Source: Pseudomonas sp. MTM4
GTDB taxonomy: Bacteria > Pseudomonadota > Gammaproteobacteria > Pseudomonadales > Pseudomonadaceae
Assembly (NCBI RefSeq): GCF_019355055.1
Contig: NZ_CP048411.1
Location: 4,387,001-4,451,000, forward strand
Length of the DNA stretch: 64,000 nt
Direction of reading: 5' to 3'
Part shown: positions 10,427 to 20,496 of the stretch, piece after piece
Position numbering within the stretch: position 1 is the first letter of the stretch
Layout of the letters: each line of letters begins with the position of its first letter
Notes under the pieces: generated by a model
Told to the model about the DNA's origin: nothing
The model's input: only the letters and a program-made list of their open reading frames with translations
Database searches by the model: none
Made by a program: the position numbers and the translations under genes

Positions 10427-11191
10427 GTGAAGGACTTCGACACCTCCATATTTCTCGGCACGGCGGGCTGGAGCCTGCCGCGCGAGCAGTGGCCAGCATT
10501 CCCGGACGAGGGCACGCACCTGCAGCGCTACGCTGATCGTTTTCCAGCGGTGGAAATCAATAGCTCCTTCTATCGCCCCCATCGACCCGCCACCTACGCC
10601 AAGTGGGCCGAAAGCGTGCCGGCGGCGTTTCGCTTCTGCGTGAAGCTGCCCAAGCAGGTCACCCACGAGCGGCGGCTGATCGCTTGCGAAGAACCGCTCG
10701 AACGTTTCCTGCACGAGTGCGGCCATCTGGGCGAGAAATTGGGCTGCCTGCTTGTGCAATTACCGCCTTTGCTGGCCTATGACTCTGCGAGCGCCGGTAC
10801 TTTTTTCGCTGCATTGAGAGCCCGCCACGACGGGCCGGTGGCCATCGAGCCTCGCCATCGTAGCTGGCTCGATGCCGAGTCGCTGCTGCAGCAGGCGCAG
10901 ATCGCCCACGTCGCTGCCGATCCCGCGCCCTTTGCCGAAGCGGCCGAGCCGGGCGGCTGGGCGGGGTTTCGCTATTACCGGCTGCACGGCTCGCCGCGCA
11001 TCTACCATTCCTCATACGCTGCCGATTGGCTCGATTCGCTGGCCGACCGCCTAGCTGATCAGCCGGACGGCGTTGCTAATTGGTGCATCTTCGACAACAC
11101 GGCCAGTGGGGCAGCGACGGCCAATGCGCTGGCGCTGCAGGGGCGCCTCCCAAGCAACGGGCGCCAACGACACAAACCGAAACGGTCCTGA
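10427..11191 (+). CDS. DUF72 family protein
   Basis: A 254-residue protein of the DUF72 family (YecE-like, TIM-barrel fold; function unknown). Diagnostic features are GTAGWSLP at the N-terminus, AVEINSSFYRPHRPATYAKWAES, FCVKLPKQVTHERRL and the C-terminal WCIFDNTASGAATANA. I place the start at GTG 10427 (VKDFDTSIFLGTAGW), since homologues begin just ahead of the GTAGW block; an ATG at 10298 in the same frame would lie inside the acyltransferase gene and add 43 non-homologous residues. Same direction as the acyltransferase, 77 bp apart. Confidence 0.87.
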   Translation: MKDFDTSIFLGTAGWSLPREQWPAFPDEGTHLQRYADRFPAVEINSSFYRPHRPATYAKWAESVPAAFRFCVKLPKQVTHERRLIACEEPLERFLHECGHLGEKLGCLLVQLPPLLAYDSASAGTFFAALRARHDGPVAIEPRHRSWLDAESLLQQAQIAHVAADPAPFAEAAEPGGWAGFRYYRLHGSPRIYHSSYAADWLDSLADRLADQPDGVANWCIFDNTASGAATANALALQGRLPSNGRQRHKPKRS

Positions 11192-11264
11192 AGTAGGGTC
11201 CGCCTGTACGGTGGGTTTTTTCCGCTACTGTTGAAAAGTCGTCTCACTTCGCAGGTAGAAACCC

Positions 11265-12047
11265 ATGAAAAAGACGTGCATTGCCCTGGCGCTGGCCGGG
11301 ATGGTCGGCGTTGCCGAAGCCGCTGTGGTGGTCAAGCCCCATGCCTATGAAATCGACGGCGAAGCCTTCGAGGGCTTACTGGTTTACGACGATGCGGTGA
11401 CCACGCCGCGCCCTGGTTTGGTGATGGTGCCCAACTGGCTAGGGGTAACCGAGCGTTCGGCTGAGAAGGCCGCGCGCGCCGCAGGGGAGAAATACGTGGT
11501 GTTCATGGCGGATTTATACGGCAAGGCGGTACGGCCATCGAGTCCGGATGAAGCCAAGGCGGCCGCCACCTCGGTACGCGGTGATCGCGCGCTGATGCGC
11601 AAGCGCGCCCAGGCTGCGGTCGATGCGTTCAAATCACAGCAGGACGTAGCGCTGGATACCAGCAAGATGGCGGCGATCGGTTTCTGCTTTGGTGGCGGCG
11701 CAGTGCTGGAACTGGCCCGCTCTGGTGCCGATCTGGACGCCTTCGTCTCCTTTCACGGCAACCTGGACACGCCTAACCCCGATGACGCTAAGCAGATCAA
11801 GGCACCTGTGCTGGTTTTGCACGGTGCCGATGATCCGGCTGTGCCGAAGGAGCAAGTCGATGGCTTCGTCGCCGAGATGCAAGCCACCGATGCCGACTGG
11901 CAAATGGTCAGCTATGGCAACGCCGTGCATTCGTTTACCGACCCCTATGCCAAGGTGCCGGGCCGCAACGAGTACAACCCGTTGGTGGCGAAGCGCGCTT
12001 TCGAGGCCATGAACGACCTGCTCGATGAGGTGTTCATGGCGCAATGA
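11265..12047 (+). CDS. dienelactone hydrolase family protein, exported
   Basis: A 260-residue alpha/beta hydrolase with a signal peptide (MKKTCIALALAGMVGVAEA), so probably periplasmic. The dienelactone-hydrolase triad is visible: Cys in GFCFGG (about residue 142), Asp in LHGADDPA (about 190) and His in NAVHSF (about 222). Members hydrolyse lactones or esters; the natural substrate cannot be told. ATG at 11265 follows GCAGGTAGAAACCC. Stands alone, convergent with the stress-protein gene downstream. Confidence 0.88.
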   Translation: MKKTCIALALAGMVGVAEAAVVVKPHAYEIDGEAFEGLLVYDDAVTTPRPGLVMVPNWLGVTERSAEKAARAAGEKYVVFMADLYGKAVRPSSPDEAKAAATSVRGDRALMRKRAQAAVDAFKSQQDVALDTSKMAAIGFCFGGGAVLELARSGADLDAFVSFHGNLDTPNPDDAKQIKAPVLVLHGADDPAVPKEQVDGFVAEMQATDADWQMVSYGNAVHSFTDPYAKVPGRNEYNPLVAKRAFEAMNDLLDEVFMAQ

Positions 12048-12071
12048 GCGTGATGCACTTTCGGCGGCGCG

Positions 12072-12668
12072 TTACCGCGGAATGATCCGCACCCGCCCGG
12101 CCGTGTTGTCACGACGCTCGGCCTTTTCGTTTTCGGCGCGGCCTGGAATCGAGCCATCGTCCGCGCCGCGGTCCGGTGTGGCCATTCCATTCAGCTCGCG
12201 TTCGTCGACGCTGATGGATGTGGCGTCCGGGTAGCCAGTCGTCAGGGTTTCGGTGCTGGCCGTGACGGGCGTCGTGTCATCGTCGCCCCAGCCGGCACTG
12301 CGCTCGTCGATATCGATCGCACCGTTTCGCTCCATCAGCTGCTCGACCATCGATATCTGGCCTTCGTCGTCCAGCGTGACGGTGACAATGGTCGAACCAC
12401 GACGAGCCGCCTCTGGGTAGCGACCGGCGTGCTTGCTCGAATCGTCGCCGAAGACGTTCTGGAAGAAGCTGCCAATTTTGTCGGCGACCGTGGCGTCCTT
12501 GTCCGGTTCTTCGCCGACGACTTCCACCCGGCTGCTGTCGACCGTGGCGGGGTTGAAGGATGCGGATATCTGAATGTCGTCGCTGGGCACGCCCTTGCTC
12601 AGGAGTTCGGTTTTGACGCGCTCGGCTTCGGCGTAGCGGTCGAAGGCGGCAATGAGAATCTGAGTCAT
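12072..12668 (-). CDS. general-stress-protein-17M-like hypothetical protein
   Basis: A 198-residue soluble acidic protein. The N-terminal ~100 residues (ILIAAFDRYAEAERVKTELL, GVPSDDIQI, GSTIVTVTLDDE) resemble the general stress protein 17M-like domain found in YsnF-type proteins; the C-terminal half is polar and low in complexity. Function unknown; a stress role is inference and fits its position just downstream of the SDR gene on the same strand (48 bp apart), a pairing seen in osmotic/oxidative stress clusters. Confidence 0.6.
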   Translation of the reverse strand: MTQILIAAFDRYAEAERVKTELLSKGVPSDDIQISASFNPATVDSSRVEVVGEEPDKDATVADKIGSFFQNVFGDDSSKHAGRYPEAARRGSTIVTVTLDDEGQISMVEQLMERNGAIDIDERSAGWGDDDTTPVTASTETLTTGYPDATSISVDERELNGMATPDRGADDGSIPGRAENEKAERRDNTAGRVRIIPR

Positions 12669-12716
12669 GATTTCACCTCGGTTCGTGCGGCCAGGCTGCG
12701 TTCGATATGGCGAACC

Positions 12717-13580
12717 TCAGCCGTTCACCACTTTGCCGCCATTGATGTGAATGGTCTGGCCGCTGACATAGGACGAGTCTTCGCATGCAAGATAAACGTA
12801 AGCCGGGCCCAGTTCAGAAGGCTGACCGCAACGGCCCATGGGCATCTGGCTGCCGAAGCCTTCGAGCATCTCGGGATCGTGCTTGCCGATGGTGGCCGGT
12901 TGCAGCGGCGTCCAGATCGGGCCGGGAGCGATCTGGTTGACGCGAATGTCGCGCTCGATCAACTGTTGCGACAGGGCTCGGGTGAAGCCGTCGATGGCGC
13001 CCTTCGTCGCGGTGTAGTCGACCAGCATCGGATTGCCGATGAAGGAATTGATCGAAGTTGTGTTGATGATTGACGCGCCGGCTTTCAGGTGGGGCAGGGC
13101 GGCACGGGTGAGATAGAAATAGCCGTGAATGTTGGTGGCGAAAGTCTTCTCCCACTGCTCGTCGGTGATGTCCTCGAGCCGCGTCTGTACTTCCTGGCGT
13201 CCGGCATTGTTCACCAGCACGTCCAGCCGGCTGAAGGCTTCGATCGTCTGCCTGACCGCATCGTTGCAGTAGCGGCTGTCGCGGATATCACCGGGCAGGG
13301 TGATGCAGCGCTGCCCTTCGGCTTCCACCATGCGCTTGGCTGTTGCGGCGTCCTCGTGTTCGTCGAGGTACATGATCGTTACGTCAGCACCCTCGCGCGC
13401 GAAGTGCAGCGCCGCCGCGCGGCCAATGCCACTGTCGCCCCCACTGATCAGCGCCACCTTGCCGGCCAGCTTGCCGCTGCCTTTGTAGCTGTCACGGATG
13501 AACTCGGCTGGCGGCTGCATCTCGCTCTCCAAGCCGGGCTGGCGGTCCTGCTTCTGTGCGGGGATCTTCGGGTAAGCCAT
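12717..13580 (-). CDS. SDR oxidoreductase (YghA-like)
   Basis: A 287-residue short-chain dehydrogenase. The Rossmann motif is GGDSGIGRAAA near residue 45, followed by NNAGRQE, and the catalytic Ser-Tyr-Lys set is in NTTSINSF and DYTATKGA. The extended N-terminus (YPKIPAQKQDRQPGLESEM) is typical of the YghA group, which reduces aldehydes and is often induced by stress. ATG at 13580 follows GGAGAAGGT; the longer frame from 13664 has no such site and no homologous sequence. Likely co-transcribed with the gene downstream at 12072. Confidence 0.9.
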   Translation of the reverse strand: MAYPKIPAQKQDRQPGLESEMQPPAEFIRDSYKGSGKLAGKVALISGGDSGIGRAAALHFAREGADVTIMYLDEHEDAATAKRMVEAEGQRCITLPGDIRDSRYCNDAVRQTIEAFSRLDVLVNNAGRQEVQTRLEDITDEQWEKTFATNIHGYFYLTRAALPHLKAGASIINTTSINSFIGNPMLVDYTATKGAIDGFTRALSQQLIERDIRVNQIAPGPIWTPLQPATIGKHDPEMLEGFGSQMPMGRCGQPSELGPAYVYLACEDSSYVSGQTIHINGGKVVNG

Positions 13581-13698
13581 ACCTTCTCCGGTGTGAATGG
13601 GTTCTGTAGGTACGGCTGATGGCGGGCTGGAAAGTTTCGGCTGGATGCCGAGTGGTACACGCATGGCCAGTGATCAAAAAAGGTTTCGTCTAGGACAA

Positions 13699-13866
13699 GT
13701 AGGATGCGCTCCGCGCACCAGATACACCGAAGCCCGGCGGTGCGCGAAGCGCACCCTACATTCCAATCAGCGATGATGCCGCTCCGTTCGGTGCCACCTT
13801 GGCCACGTAGGGTGCGCTCCGCGCACCGGATACACCGAAGCCGGCGGTGCGCGAAGCGCGCCCTAC
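13699..13866. repeat. two near-identical REP inverted pairs (BIME, family A)
   Basis: Two ~60-bp units at 13699-13759 and 13807-13866. Each has a GTAG-headed REP (GTAGGRTGCGCTCCGCGCACC), a ~19-nt spacer containing GATACACCGAAGCC, and the inverse REP ending in CCCTAC. They occupy most of the 416-bp gap between the SDR gene and the lipoprotein gene. Classic bacterial interspersed mosaic elements; no protein is encoded here. Confidence 0.8.
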
Positions 13867-13997
13867 GAAACCCAGACCGAGGGCGCTTGGCCATCAGCAA
13901 ACAGTGTCCTATAGTGCCGCCCGCCAAGGATGGCCGCCGGACCCCAACGTAGGGCCGGTCTAGGTCGTCCACGCCTACCACCTGCAAGGGATTGAAC

Positions 13998-14435
13998 ATG
14001 AAAGCCAAGCAACTCCTGGCGCTGCCGCTGATGGCTGCGCTGCTGTCCGCCTGTTCCGCCACCACCTCGCTGCGTTCCAGCGATCCGAGCCTCAGCGTCA
14101 AGATCAATGACGATGCACCGCTGGTGCTGAAAAACCCGGTCAGCAAAACCTACAAAACCACCAGCTTCGGCCAGTACCGCTTCCGCGCCACGCAGGATGG
14201 CATGGAGCCCATGTACGGGCTGATTCCGCTCAAGTTCAACGGTGGCTATCTGGCCGCTGACATCCTCTTCTTCGCCCCGGCTGCGTTCTACAACCTGCGC
14301 GAGGTTTATCCCTTCTACGAGTTCGATGTGGCGCAGGGTGTCGTGCGTTACAAGAAGAACGAGAGCGACGAGTGGATCAACTACAAGCCCACCGCCGCAG
14401 AAGCGGAGCGCGCGCAGGCGTATTTCGCCGAGTGA
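13998..14435 (+). CDS. small outer-membrane-type lipoprotein, unknown
   Basis: A 145-residue lipoprotein: MKAKQLLALPLMAALLSAC gives a type II signal peptide with lipobox LLSAC. The mature part contains a PEGA-like or carboxypeptidase-regulatory feel (KTYKTTSFGQYRF) and two hydrophobic/aromatic blocks (YLAADILFFAPAAFYNL, VYPFYEFDV), but no family was identified with confidence. ATG at 13998 follows AAGGGATTGAAC; a TTG two codons upstream is possible. Single gene. Confidence 0.75.
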   Translation: MKAKQLLALPLMAALLSACSATTSLRSSDPSLSVKINDDAPLVLKNPVSKTYKTTSFGQYRFRATQDGMEPMYGLIPLKFNGGYLAADILFFAPAAFYNLREVYPFYEFDVAQGVVRYKKNESDEWINYKPTAAEAERAQAYFAE

Positions 14436-14705
14436 TACGCGTATCGAACGGCCTCGAACGTTCAAGGCCGGGCGAGCCTTTGGCGACGCTAGCGAGCCGC
14501 GGCTGCGGCCGCTCGTCGCAGATGGTTTTTGCGGCCTGACATCGGCACGGCGCGGGCGTAGAATCCGCGCCGCTCCGACTGTCCTGTTTCGTATCTCAAT
14601 CGTTTCCGCTGCCGCCCGCACTTCTTCGAAGCTCGCGGGCCGGGTGCGTTGTGGTGATCGAGCACGACCGTCACCCCTGAATTCTCTCTCGTCACGCTGT
14701 GGTGT

Positions 14706-14857
14706 GCCTTTTTCAAAAAGGCTATGTCTGTTGCCAATTGGTTTGGGAAGGCTCCGAGCCTTGTAGGGTGGGCTTTAGCCCACGCTGACCGCGTTGGTGG
14801 GCTGAAGCGGAACGTCGCTCGGGCCTTTGCGCCAACAGACATAGCTTTTCAAAAAGG
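14706..14857. repeat. inverted-repeat-bounded element with internal REP
   Basis: GCCTTTTTCAAAAAGGCTAT... at 14706-14732 is matched in inverse at about 14832-14857 (ends AACAGACATAGCTTTT), roughly 24 of 27 positions. Inside lies a REP-like pair beginning GTAGGGTGGGCTTTAGCCCA at 14763. The 464-bp gap between the lipoprotein and the MFS gene contains no coding sequence that I can support. Could be a MITE or a large transcription-terminating hairpin. Confidence 0.5.
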
Positions 14858-14899
14858 CGCGTTGCGGTTGCCGATTGGTCGCATCAAGACATCGCCCAC

Positions 14900-16090
14900 A
14901 TGAACGAATCGCAACACTCCCACGCCGGGAGCTGGCTCAGTGTCATCGCACTGGCGCTGGCCGCCTTCATTTTCAACACCACCGAGTTCGTCCCGGTCGC
15001 GTTGCTCAGCGACATCGGGGGTTCGTTCGACATGCCGCCGTCCCAGGTCGGTCTGATGCTGACCATTTACGCGTGGGTGGTGGCACTGATGTCGCTGCCG
15101 ATGATGCTGCTGACGCGCAACGTCGAACGCCGCAGGCTGCTGATCGTCGTCTTCGCGGTATTCATCGGCAGCCATCTGGTGTCCAGCGTGGCGTCGAGCT
15201 TCAGCATGCTGATGATCAGCCGTATTGGTATCGCGCTTTCGCACGCGGTGTTCTGGTCGATCACTGCATCACTGGCCGTGCGCGTTGCGCCACAAGGCAA
15301 GCAGGCACAGGCGCTGGGCCTGTTGGCCACCGGCAGTGCACTGGCGATGGTGCTGGGCATTCCGCTTGGTCGTGTGGTGGGTGAAGCGCTGGGCTGGCGC
15401 ACGACATTCCTCTCGATTGGCGTGATCGCGGCGCTGGTGGCGCTCTGCCTGGCGCGGACGCTGCCGCTGCTGCCGAGCCAGAATTCCGGTTCGCTGCGCA
15501 GCCTGCCGGTGCTGTTCAAGCGCCCGGCGCTGGTCGCGGCCTACGTACTGACCGCTTTGGTGATCACCGCGCAATTCACGGCCTACACCTATATCGAACC
15601 CTTTGCGCAGAATATCGCGCACCTGAGCGGTGACATGACGACGGTATTGCTGTTGCTGTTTGGCGGCGCCGGCATTCTTGGTTCGTTCCTGTTCAGTCGC
15701 TACAGCGGCCGTTATCCGAGGGGCTTTCTGGTCGCCGCGATCTCAGCGATGGCGACGTGTTTGCTGCTGTTACTGCCGGCTTCACGCGACAGTTCGCTGC
15801 TGGGCGCGCTGGTGGTGGTCTGGGGGATCGCCGGGATGTGCTTTGGCCTGGCATTGCAGGCGAAGGTGCTGAATCTAGCGTCCGATGCGACCGACGTCGC
15901 CATGGCCATGTTCTCTGGCATCTATAACGTCGGAATCGGCGGCGGCGCGCTGCTCGGCAGCCTGGTTACCGTCCATCTGGGCCTGAGCAATGTGGGCATT
16001 GTCGGTGGGTTGCTGGCGTCGAGTGGTGTCGTGCTGTGCTGCTTGGCGACCTATCGTTTCGCCAGGCCGGTAGAAAAGGCTGCGCTCTGA
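14900..16090 (+). CDS. MFS sugar-efflux transporter (SotB-like)
   Basis: A 396-residue inner-membrane MFS transporter with twelve hydrophobic spans, resembling the SotB/AraJ group that exports arabinose, IPTG and related sugars. Characteristic sequence includes [15 protein letters not shown] in TM1 and the motif-A-like [10 protein letters not shown] after TM2. No dedicated regulator is adjacent. Substrate assignment is by family resemblance only. Confidence 0.82.
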   Translation: MNESQHSHAGSWLSVIALALAAFIFNTTEFVPVALLSDIGGSFDMPPSQVGLMLTIYAWVVALMSLPMMLLTRNVERRRLLIVVFAVFIGSHLVSSVASSFSMLMISRIGIALSHAVFWSITASLAVRVAPQGKQAQALGLLATGSALAMVLGIPLGRVVGEALGWRTTFLSIGVIAALVALCLARTLPLLPSQNSGSLRSLPVLFKRPALVAAYVLTALVITAQFTAYTYIEPFAQNIAHLSGDMTTVLLLLFGGAGILGSFLFSRYSGRYPRGFLVAAISAMATCLLLLLPASRDSSLLGALVVVWGIAGMCFGLALQAKVLNLASDATDVAMAMFSGIYNVGIGGGALLGSLVTVHLGLSNVGIVGGLLASSGVVLCCLATYRFARPVEKAAL

Positions 16091-16102
16091 TCGCATGAAC
16101 GA

Positions 16103-16122
16103 GGCGGATGAAGGCATCCGCC
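16103..16122. terminator. hairpin between convergent genes
   Basis: Perfect 8-bp stem GGCGGATG/CATCCGCC with AAGG loop, placed between the 3' ends of the MFS and chemoreceptor genes. No T-run, so a weak or Rho-assisted terminator. Confidence 0.45.
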
Positions 16123-16138
16123 CCATCACAGCTGAGGA

Positions 16139-17452
16139 CTAATTCAGCTCCTTCGCGAAGCGTCCGACAGCGTTCACCACCTGCTTGGCACCGTCCTGAA
16201 TCTCAACGATCACCGCGCCGGCCTGATTGGCCAGTGACAGGCCTTGGGCGGCCTGCTCTCGGCTGCTGGCCATTTCTCGTACGGCCTCATCTACCAATGA
16301 CTGGTTCTTCTGCACCACGCTGACGATCTCTTCCGTGGCTGCGCTGGTGCGGCCTGCCAGCTGGCGAACCTCATCGGCGACCACCGCGAAACCGCGACCC
16401 TGTTCCCCGGCGCGTGCCGCTTCGATGGCCGCGTTGAGCGCCAGCAGGTTGGTCTGGGCAGCGATACCGCTGATGGTCTGCACGATCGAGCTGATAAGCA
16501 GCGATTGCTGGCCCAGGGCCTCGATGCCCTGCGTGGCCGATTCCACTTGCTCGGCGATGCGCTGCATCGTCGCGACCGTGTCCTTGACCACCACGGCACC
16601 GCGCTCGGCACTGGTGTCGGTCTGCCTGGACACGTCATAGGCGATGCCGGCCGCCCCCCGAACATCCTCTTCGCGGGCAATCTGGTCGGTGATCACGCTG
16701 GCGAACTTGACCACTTTGCACAGCTTGCCCTCAGTGTCGTGTACCGGGTTGTAGCTCGCCTCGAGCCAGACGTCGCGGCCCTGGCTGTCGACCCGCTTGA
16801 AGCGGTCGGCAACGAACTCGCCGCGGTTGAGCGTCTGCCAGAAGGCCTTGTACTGCTGCGATCCGGCCTCGCTTGCAGTGCAGAACTGGCTGTGATGCTT
16901 GCCCACGACTTGCTTGAGCGAGTAACCCATCGCCTGCAGGAACTGATCGTTGGCGGTAATTACGGTGCCGTCCAGATTGAACTGGATGACCGCGGTGGAG
17001 CGAAGAAGCGCGTTGATGAACGCTTCGTTCTCCTTCGCCACCTGCAACTCCTTGGTCACTTCACGGGCAATGCCGCGAATGTTCAGCAGGGTGCCGTGTT
17101 CGTTCCCGATGGGATACCAATCGACATGCAACCACGCAAGGCTGCCGTCGGCGCGCAGGTAGCGGTAGTCATCGCTGATGGGGGTCATTTTGGCTATCGC
17201 GGCGCGGAAGTTATGAAAGCACGGCAAATTTTTCACGTAAGGCGGCACGATGTCTGCCATCGCGCGACCCTTCAGTTGCTCGACGTTGTAACCGAGCGTG
17301 CGAGCGAACCTTTGGTTCAGAGCGGCAATACGAAAATCGGGGTCGAGGGTGATCGACGCCATCGTGCTTTCCATCTGCTCATGGAGCTGACGCAGCAGCG
17401 ACAGCTCCGCCCTTTGTTCTTGGAGTTGTTTTTTTAGATAGCCGTTGAACAT
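16139..17452 (-). CDS. cytoplasmic PAS-PAS chemoreceptor (BdlA-like)
   Basis: A 437-residue methyl-accepting chemotaxis protein without transmembrane segments. Two PAS domains occupy about residues 25-135 and 145-265 (the second with the linker [11 protein letters not shown]), followed by a short signalling domain with the hairpin tip core [20 protein letters not shown]. Size and layout match BdlA of P. aeruginosa (about 417 residues), which couples redox or nutrient cues to biofilm dispersal; that role is inferred from architecture. The signalling domain is short for a class 40H-type MCP, as in BdlA. Single gene. Confidence 0.85.
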   Translation of the reverse strand: MFNGYLKKQLQEQRAELSLLRQLHEQMESTMASITLDPDFRIAALNQRFARTLGYNVEQLKGRAMADIVPPYVKNLPCFHNFRAAIAKMTPISDDYRYLRADGSLAWLHVDWYPIGNEHGTLLNIRGIAREVTKELQVAKENEAFINALLRSTAVIQFNLDGTVITANDQFLQAMGYSLKQVVGKHHSQFCTASEAGSQQYKAFWQTLNRGEFVADRFKRVDSQGRDVWLEASYNPVHDTEGKLCKVVKFASVITDQIAREEDVRGAAGIAYDVSRQTDTSAERGAVVVKDTVATMQRIAEQVESATQGIEALGQQSLLISSIVQTISGIAAQTNLLALNAAIEAARAGEQGRGFAVVADEVRQLAGRTSAATEEIVSVVQKNQSLVDEAVREMASSREQAAQGLSLANQAGAVIVEIQDGAKQVVNAVGRFAKELN

Positions 17453-17721
17453 GGAAGCACCATGGTGGATTGACGTGCATCTCTATCGGCACGCCATGGC
17501 GATTCTTAACGCGCACCGATGGCTTTAATTTTTACTGCGATCTCTCGATCTTGGTTGAAACGAACGCTGACCAGACACACAGGCGGGCCATTACCGTCAC
17601 CGGATGTCGACCGTGACCCCAAGCGCTACAGCACGCTGGCCGAAATGTCTGAAGCTGAGCGGTGCTATGAGAACTCCCGGAATGCGACCAGATGCGGCGC
17701 TTCGGAGGCGCCCCGTCCGAT

Positions 17722-18126
17722 TCAGTCGACCCTTTCGAGGCGCACCCGGATGATGCCGGACCGCGTGTTGCCGATGCGCTCGAAGGCCGCTTTCGACAAG
17801 TCGATGATTCGCCCACGCACGAAGGGGCCGCGGTCATTGATGCGCACGACCACGCTCTTGCCGTTGCGAGTATTGGTGACCCGGACGTTCGTGCCGAAGG
17901 GCAGCGTGCGGTGGGCGGCGGTGAGAGCCGTCTGATCGAAGCGCTCGCCGCTGGCGGTCAGCTTGTTGTGGTGCTGGTTGCCATAGTACGAGGCCTTTCC
18001 CGAACCAATGTGCTCGCCTGCGGCAGACTGAGGGGATGGGCTCGTGGCGGGACCTCTGAGCGGCGACGTCGAGCAGCCGGCAAGCGCGGCGGCGAGTGAT
18101 ACGGCGATGATCCAGCGGTGAAGCAT
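17722..18126 (-). CDS. RlpA-like double-psi beta-barrel lipoprotein
   Basis: A 134-residue lipoprotein ([18 protein letters not shown], lipobox LAGC) with a C-terminal RlpA-like domain: [32 protein letters not shown] and [10 protein letters not shown], the last containing the Asp thought to be catalytic in RlpA lytic transglycosylases. It lacks the SPOR domain of true RlpA, so it should not be called rlpA. ATG at 18126 is preceded by AAGGA; an upstream in-frame start at 18237 gives no plausible export signal. Confidence 0.85.
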   Translation of the reverse strand: MLHRWIIAVSLAAALAGCSTSPLRGPATSPSPQSAAGEHIGSGKASYYGNQHHNKLTASGERFDQTALTAAHRTLPFGTNVRVTNTRNGKSVVVRINDRGPFVRGRIIDLSKAAFERIGNTRSGIIRVRLERVD

Positions 18127-18286
18127 GTTCGATCCTTGTCTGCATATGAGCGGGCACGCGAATCGCATTGCCGCGCTGCCGGGGCATATCTCGCCATCCG
18201 CTGCGCTTGCCGCGGAGGTTGAACAGCAGACAACCATATTGCCGGAAGTTCAGACCTCGATGCGCCGTCGTTGCCGGAGGGCCTGA

Positions 18287-20287
18287 TCAGGCGCGCGGCT
18301 TGCTGCGAATAGTCTTCATCAGGTCGTCCGGCGTGATATGCCCGACCACGCTGGCGGCGCTGCCCGGCTGCGGCAGGTTGAGGATGTTGCCTTTGATCTT
18401 GCCGATCACGTGCATCTCGCAAGGCTTGCAATCGAATTTCAAAGTCAGCACCTCGTCACCATGCACCAGCTGCATCGGGGCGACCTTGGTGCGAACGCCG
18501 GTGACGCCCTTGGCCTGTTTCGGGCATAGGTTGAAAGAGAAACGCAGGCAGTGCTTGGTGATCATCACCGGCACTTCACCGGTTTCCTCATGGGCCTCGT
18601 AGGCCGCGTCGATCAGTTGCACACCGTAGCGGTGATAGAACGCGCGGGCCTTCGCGTTGTAGACGTTGGCGAGAAAGGACAGGTGAGAATCGGGATAAAC
18701 CGGAGGCGGCACGCTGACGGCCTTGCGGCTGCCCAGCGGACGAATCGCTTCACGGGCCTCGGTCAGCGCCTCGATGGCTTCGCGGCGCAGGGCCTTGAGT
18801 TGCGAGTTGGGGATGAAGAACGCCTGCGGCGCATCTACGTCCACTTCTTCGGCGTGGTAGATCGTCGTGCCCAGCTGGCTCAGCAGGTCGGCGATCTGAC
18901 CGGGCACCTGCTCAGGCTTCTTCGCTTCGCCAAACGGACCGGCCAGCGAGACGGTGGCATAGGCGCCTTCTTCGCTGGTGACGTGGAGTTCGAGCTCATC
19001 GGCACGCAGTTTGGCCAGCCAACGCACACCAACGCGGCGTTCGGCGGAGGTTTTCAGTAGCGCGTTTTGCCAGTTGTGGTCCAGGTTGCGATTGAGCGGA
19101 TGGTTCGGCCGCAGCTGGCGCAGGTCGGCGGGCATTTCGTTGGGTTCGACACGGTATTGCCAGAAAGCCTGGCCGTCCTCTTCGAACTGCTTAATAGGCT
19201 CGACCACGCTGGCGCGAAAGCCCACCACTTCGCGTTTGACCAGCACGTTCAGGCCGTCACCGTTGGACAGCGGCTCGCGGGTCTGGACGGTGAGGTCGTG
19301 CTTGCCGACCTTGAGCACTTCGCCCACGGCCAGGCCGGTAAAGGTCGGCGAGTCGAAAGCGCCGATGTCGATCTTGCGGTCGGTGACGAAGTAGTCGGTG
19401 CTGCCGCGGTGGAAGGTCTTGTCCGGGTCCGGCAGGAAGAAGTGGTCGGTGCGGCCGCTGGAGGCGCGGGCCAGGTCGGTGCGGTCTTCGAGAATCTCGT
19501 CGAGGCGCTGGCGGTAGTAAGCAGTGATGTTCTTCACGTAGCTCACATCCTTGTAACGCCCTTCGATCTTGAACGAGCGCACGCCGGCATCGACCAACGC
19601 GCGCAGGTTGGCGCTCTGGTTGTTGTCCTTCATCGAAAGCAGGTGCTTGTCGAAGGCGACTACGCGGCCCTGGTCGTCTTTCAGGGTGTAGGGCAGGCGG
19701 CACGCCTGGGAGCAGTCGCCGCGGTTGGCGCTGCGCCCGTTCTGCGCGTGAGAAATATTGCACTGCCCGGAAAACGCCACGCACAGCGCGCCATGGATGA
19801 AGAACTCGATGGCGGCGTCGGTTTCATCAGCGATTGCGCGGATTTCCTGCAGGTTCAACTCTCGTGCGAGGACGAGCTGCGAGAAGCCGGCCTTGTCGAG
19901 GAACTTGGCCCGCTCCAGGGTGCGGATATCGGTCTGGGTGCTGGCGTGCAGCTCGATCGACGGGATGTCCATTTCCATCACGCCCATGTCCTGCACGATC
20001 AGCGCATCGACGCCGATTTCGTACAGCTGCCAGATCAGCGCGCGAGCCGCTTCCAGCTCATCGTCATGAAGAATTGTGTTGATGGTGACGAACACCCGCG
20101 CATGGAACAGGTGAGCGAAGGTCACCAGCCCGGCAATGTCCGCCACGCTGTTCTCGGCGTTGTGCCGCGCGCCGAAACTCGGCCCGCCGATGTACACCGC
20201 ATCGGCGCCATGCAGGATGGCCTCCTTGGCAATGGACACATCCCGCGCGGGGCTGAGCAGTTCGAGGTGATGCTGGGGTAGGGACAT
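18287..20287 (-). CDS. rlhA: U32-family 23S rRNA C2501 hydroxylase
   Basis: A 666-residue protein of peptidase family U32, whose length matches RlhA (YdcP, about 650) rather than the shorter YegQ/TrhP. RlhA makes 5-hydroxycytidine at 23S rRNA position 2501 with prephenate-dependent chemistry. N-terminal HLELLSPARD and AVYIGG mark the TIM-barrel start; the Fe-S cluster cysteines are in FSGQCNIS, RGDCSQACR and the pair C-terminal to it; the extended C-terminal part has DCKPCEMHVIGKIKG. ATG at 20287. Single gene; identification by length and motifs. Confidence 0.85.
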   Translation of the reverse strand: MSLPQHHLELLSPARDVSIAKEAILHGADAVYIGGPSFGARHNAENSVADIAGLVTFAHLFHARVFVTINTILHDDELEAARALIWQLYEIGVDALIVQDMGVMEMDIPSIELHASTQTDIRTLERAKFLDKAGFSQLVLARELNLQEIRAIADETDAAIEFFIHGALCVAFSGQCNISHAQNGRSANRGDCSQACRLPYTLKDDQGRVVAFDKHLLSMKDNNQSANLRALVDAGVRSFKIEGRYKDVSYVKNITAYYRQRLDEILEDRTDLARASSGRTDHFFLPDPDKTFHRGSTDYFVTDRKIDIGAFDSPTFTGLAVGEVLKVGKHDLTVQTREPLSNGDGLNVLVKREVVGFRASVVEPIKQFEEDGQAFWQYRVEPNEMPADLRQLRPNHPLNRNLDHNWQNALLKTSAERRVGVRWLAKLRADELELHVTSEEGAYATVSLAGPFGEAKKPEQVPGQIADLLSQLGTTIYHAEEVDVDAPQAFFIPNSQLKALRREAIEALTEAREAIRPLGSRKAVSVPPPVYPDSHLSFLANVYNAKARAFYHRYGVQLIDAAYEAHEETGEVPVMITKHCLRFSFNLCPKQAKGVTGVRTKVAPMQLVHGDEVLTLKFDCKPCEMHVIGKIKGNILNLPQPGSAASVVGHITPDDLMKTIRSKPRA

Positions 20288-20496
20288 GAGCGCGGACCGG
20301 GTGTGAATCGAAAGTCGCGCATTGTAAGGGCTTACGGCCGGTTTGGGTTTGGCCGCCGGGCGTTTTCGAGAGGTTGACGCGGGAGATCGCGTCGGACGTT
20401 ACCGCACGCTCGGTACGTATCGCGGATTGTGCCGGTCTTCAGGATCGGCGGTAGCCTGGGCGGACAGGCCAAGAGTGCTACCGGTGCCACTGACAA

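Noticed and set aside
19067-20281. 404-residue plus-strand frame
   Set aside because: Antisense to the rlhA gene, which carries the U32 motifs and Fe-S cysteines.
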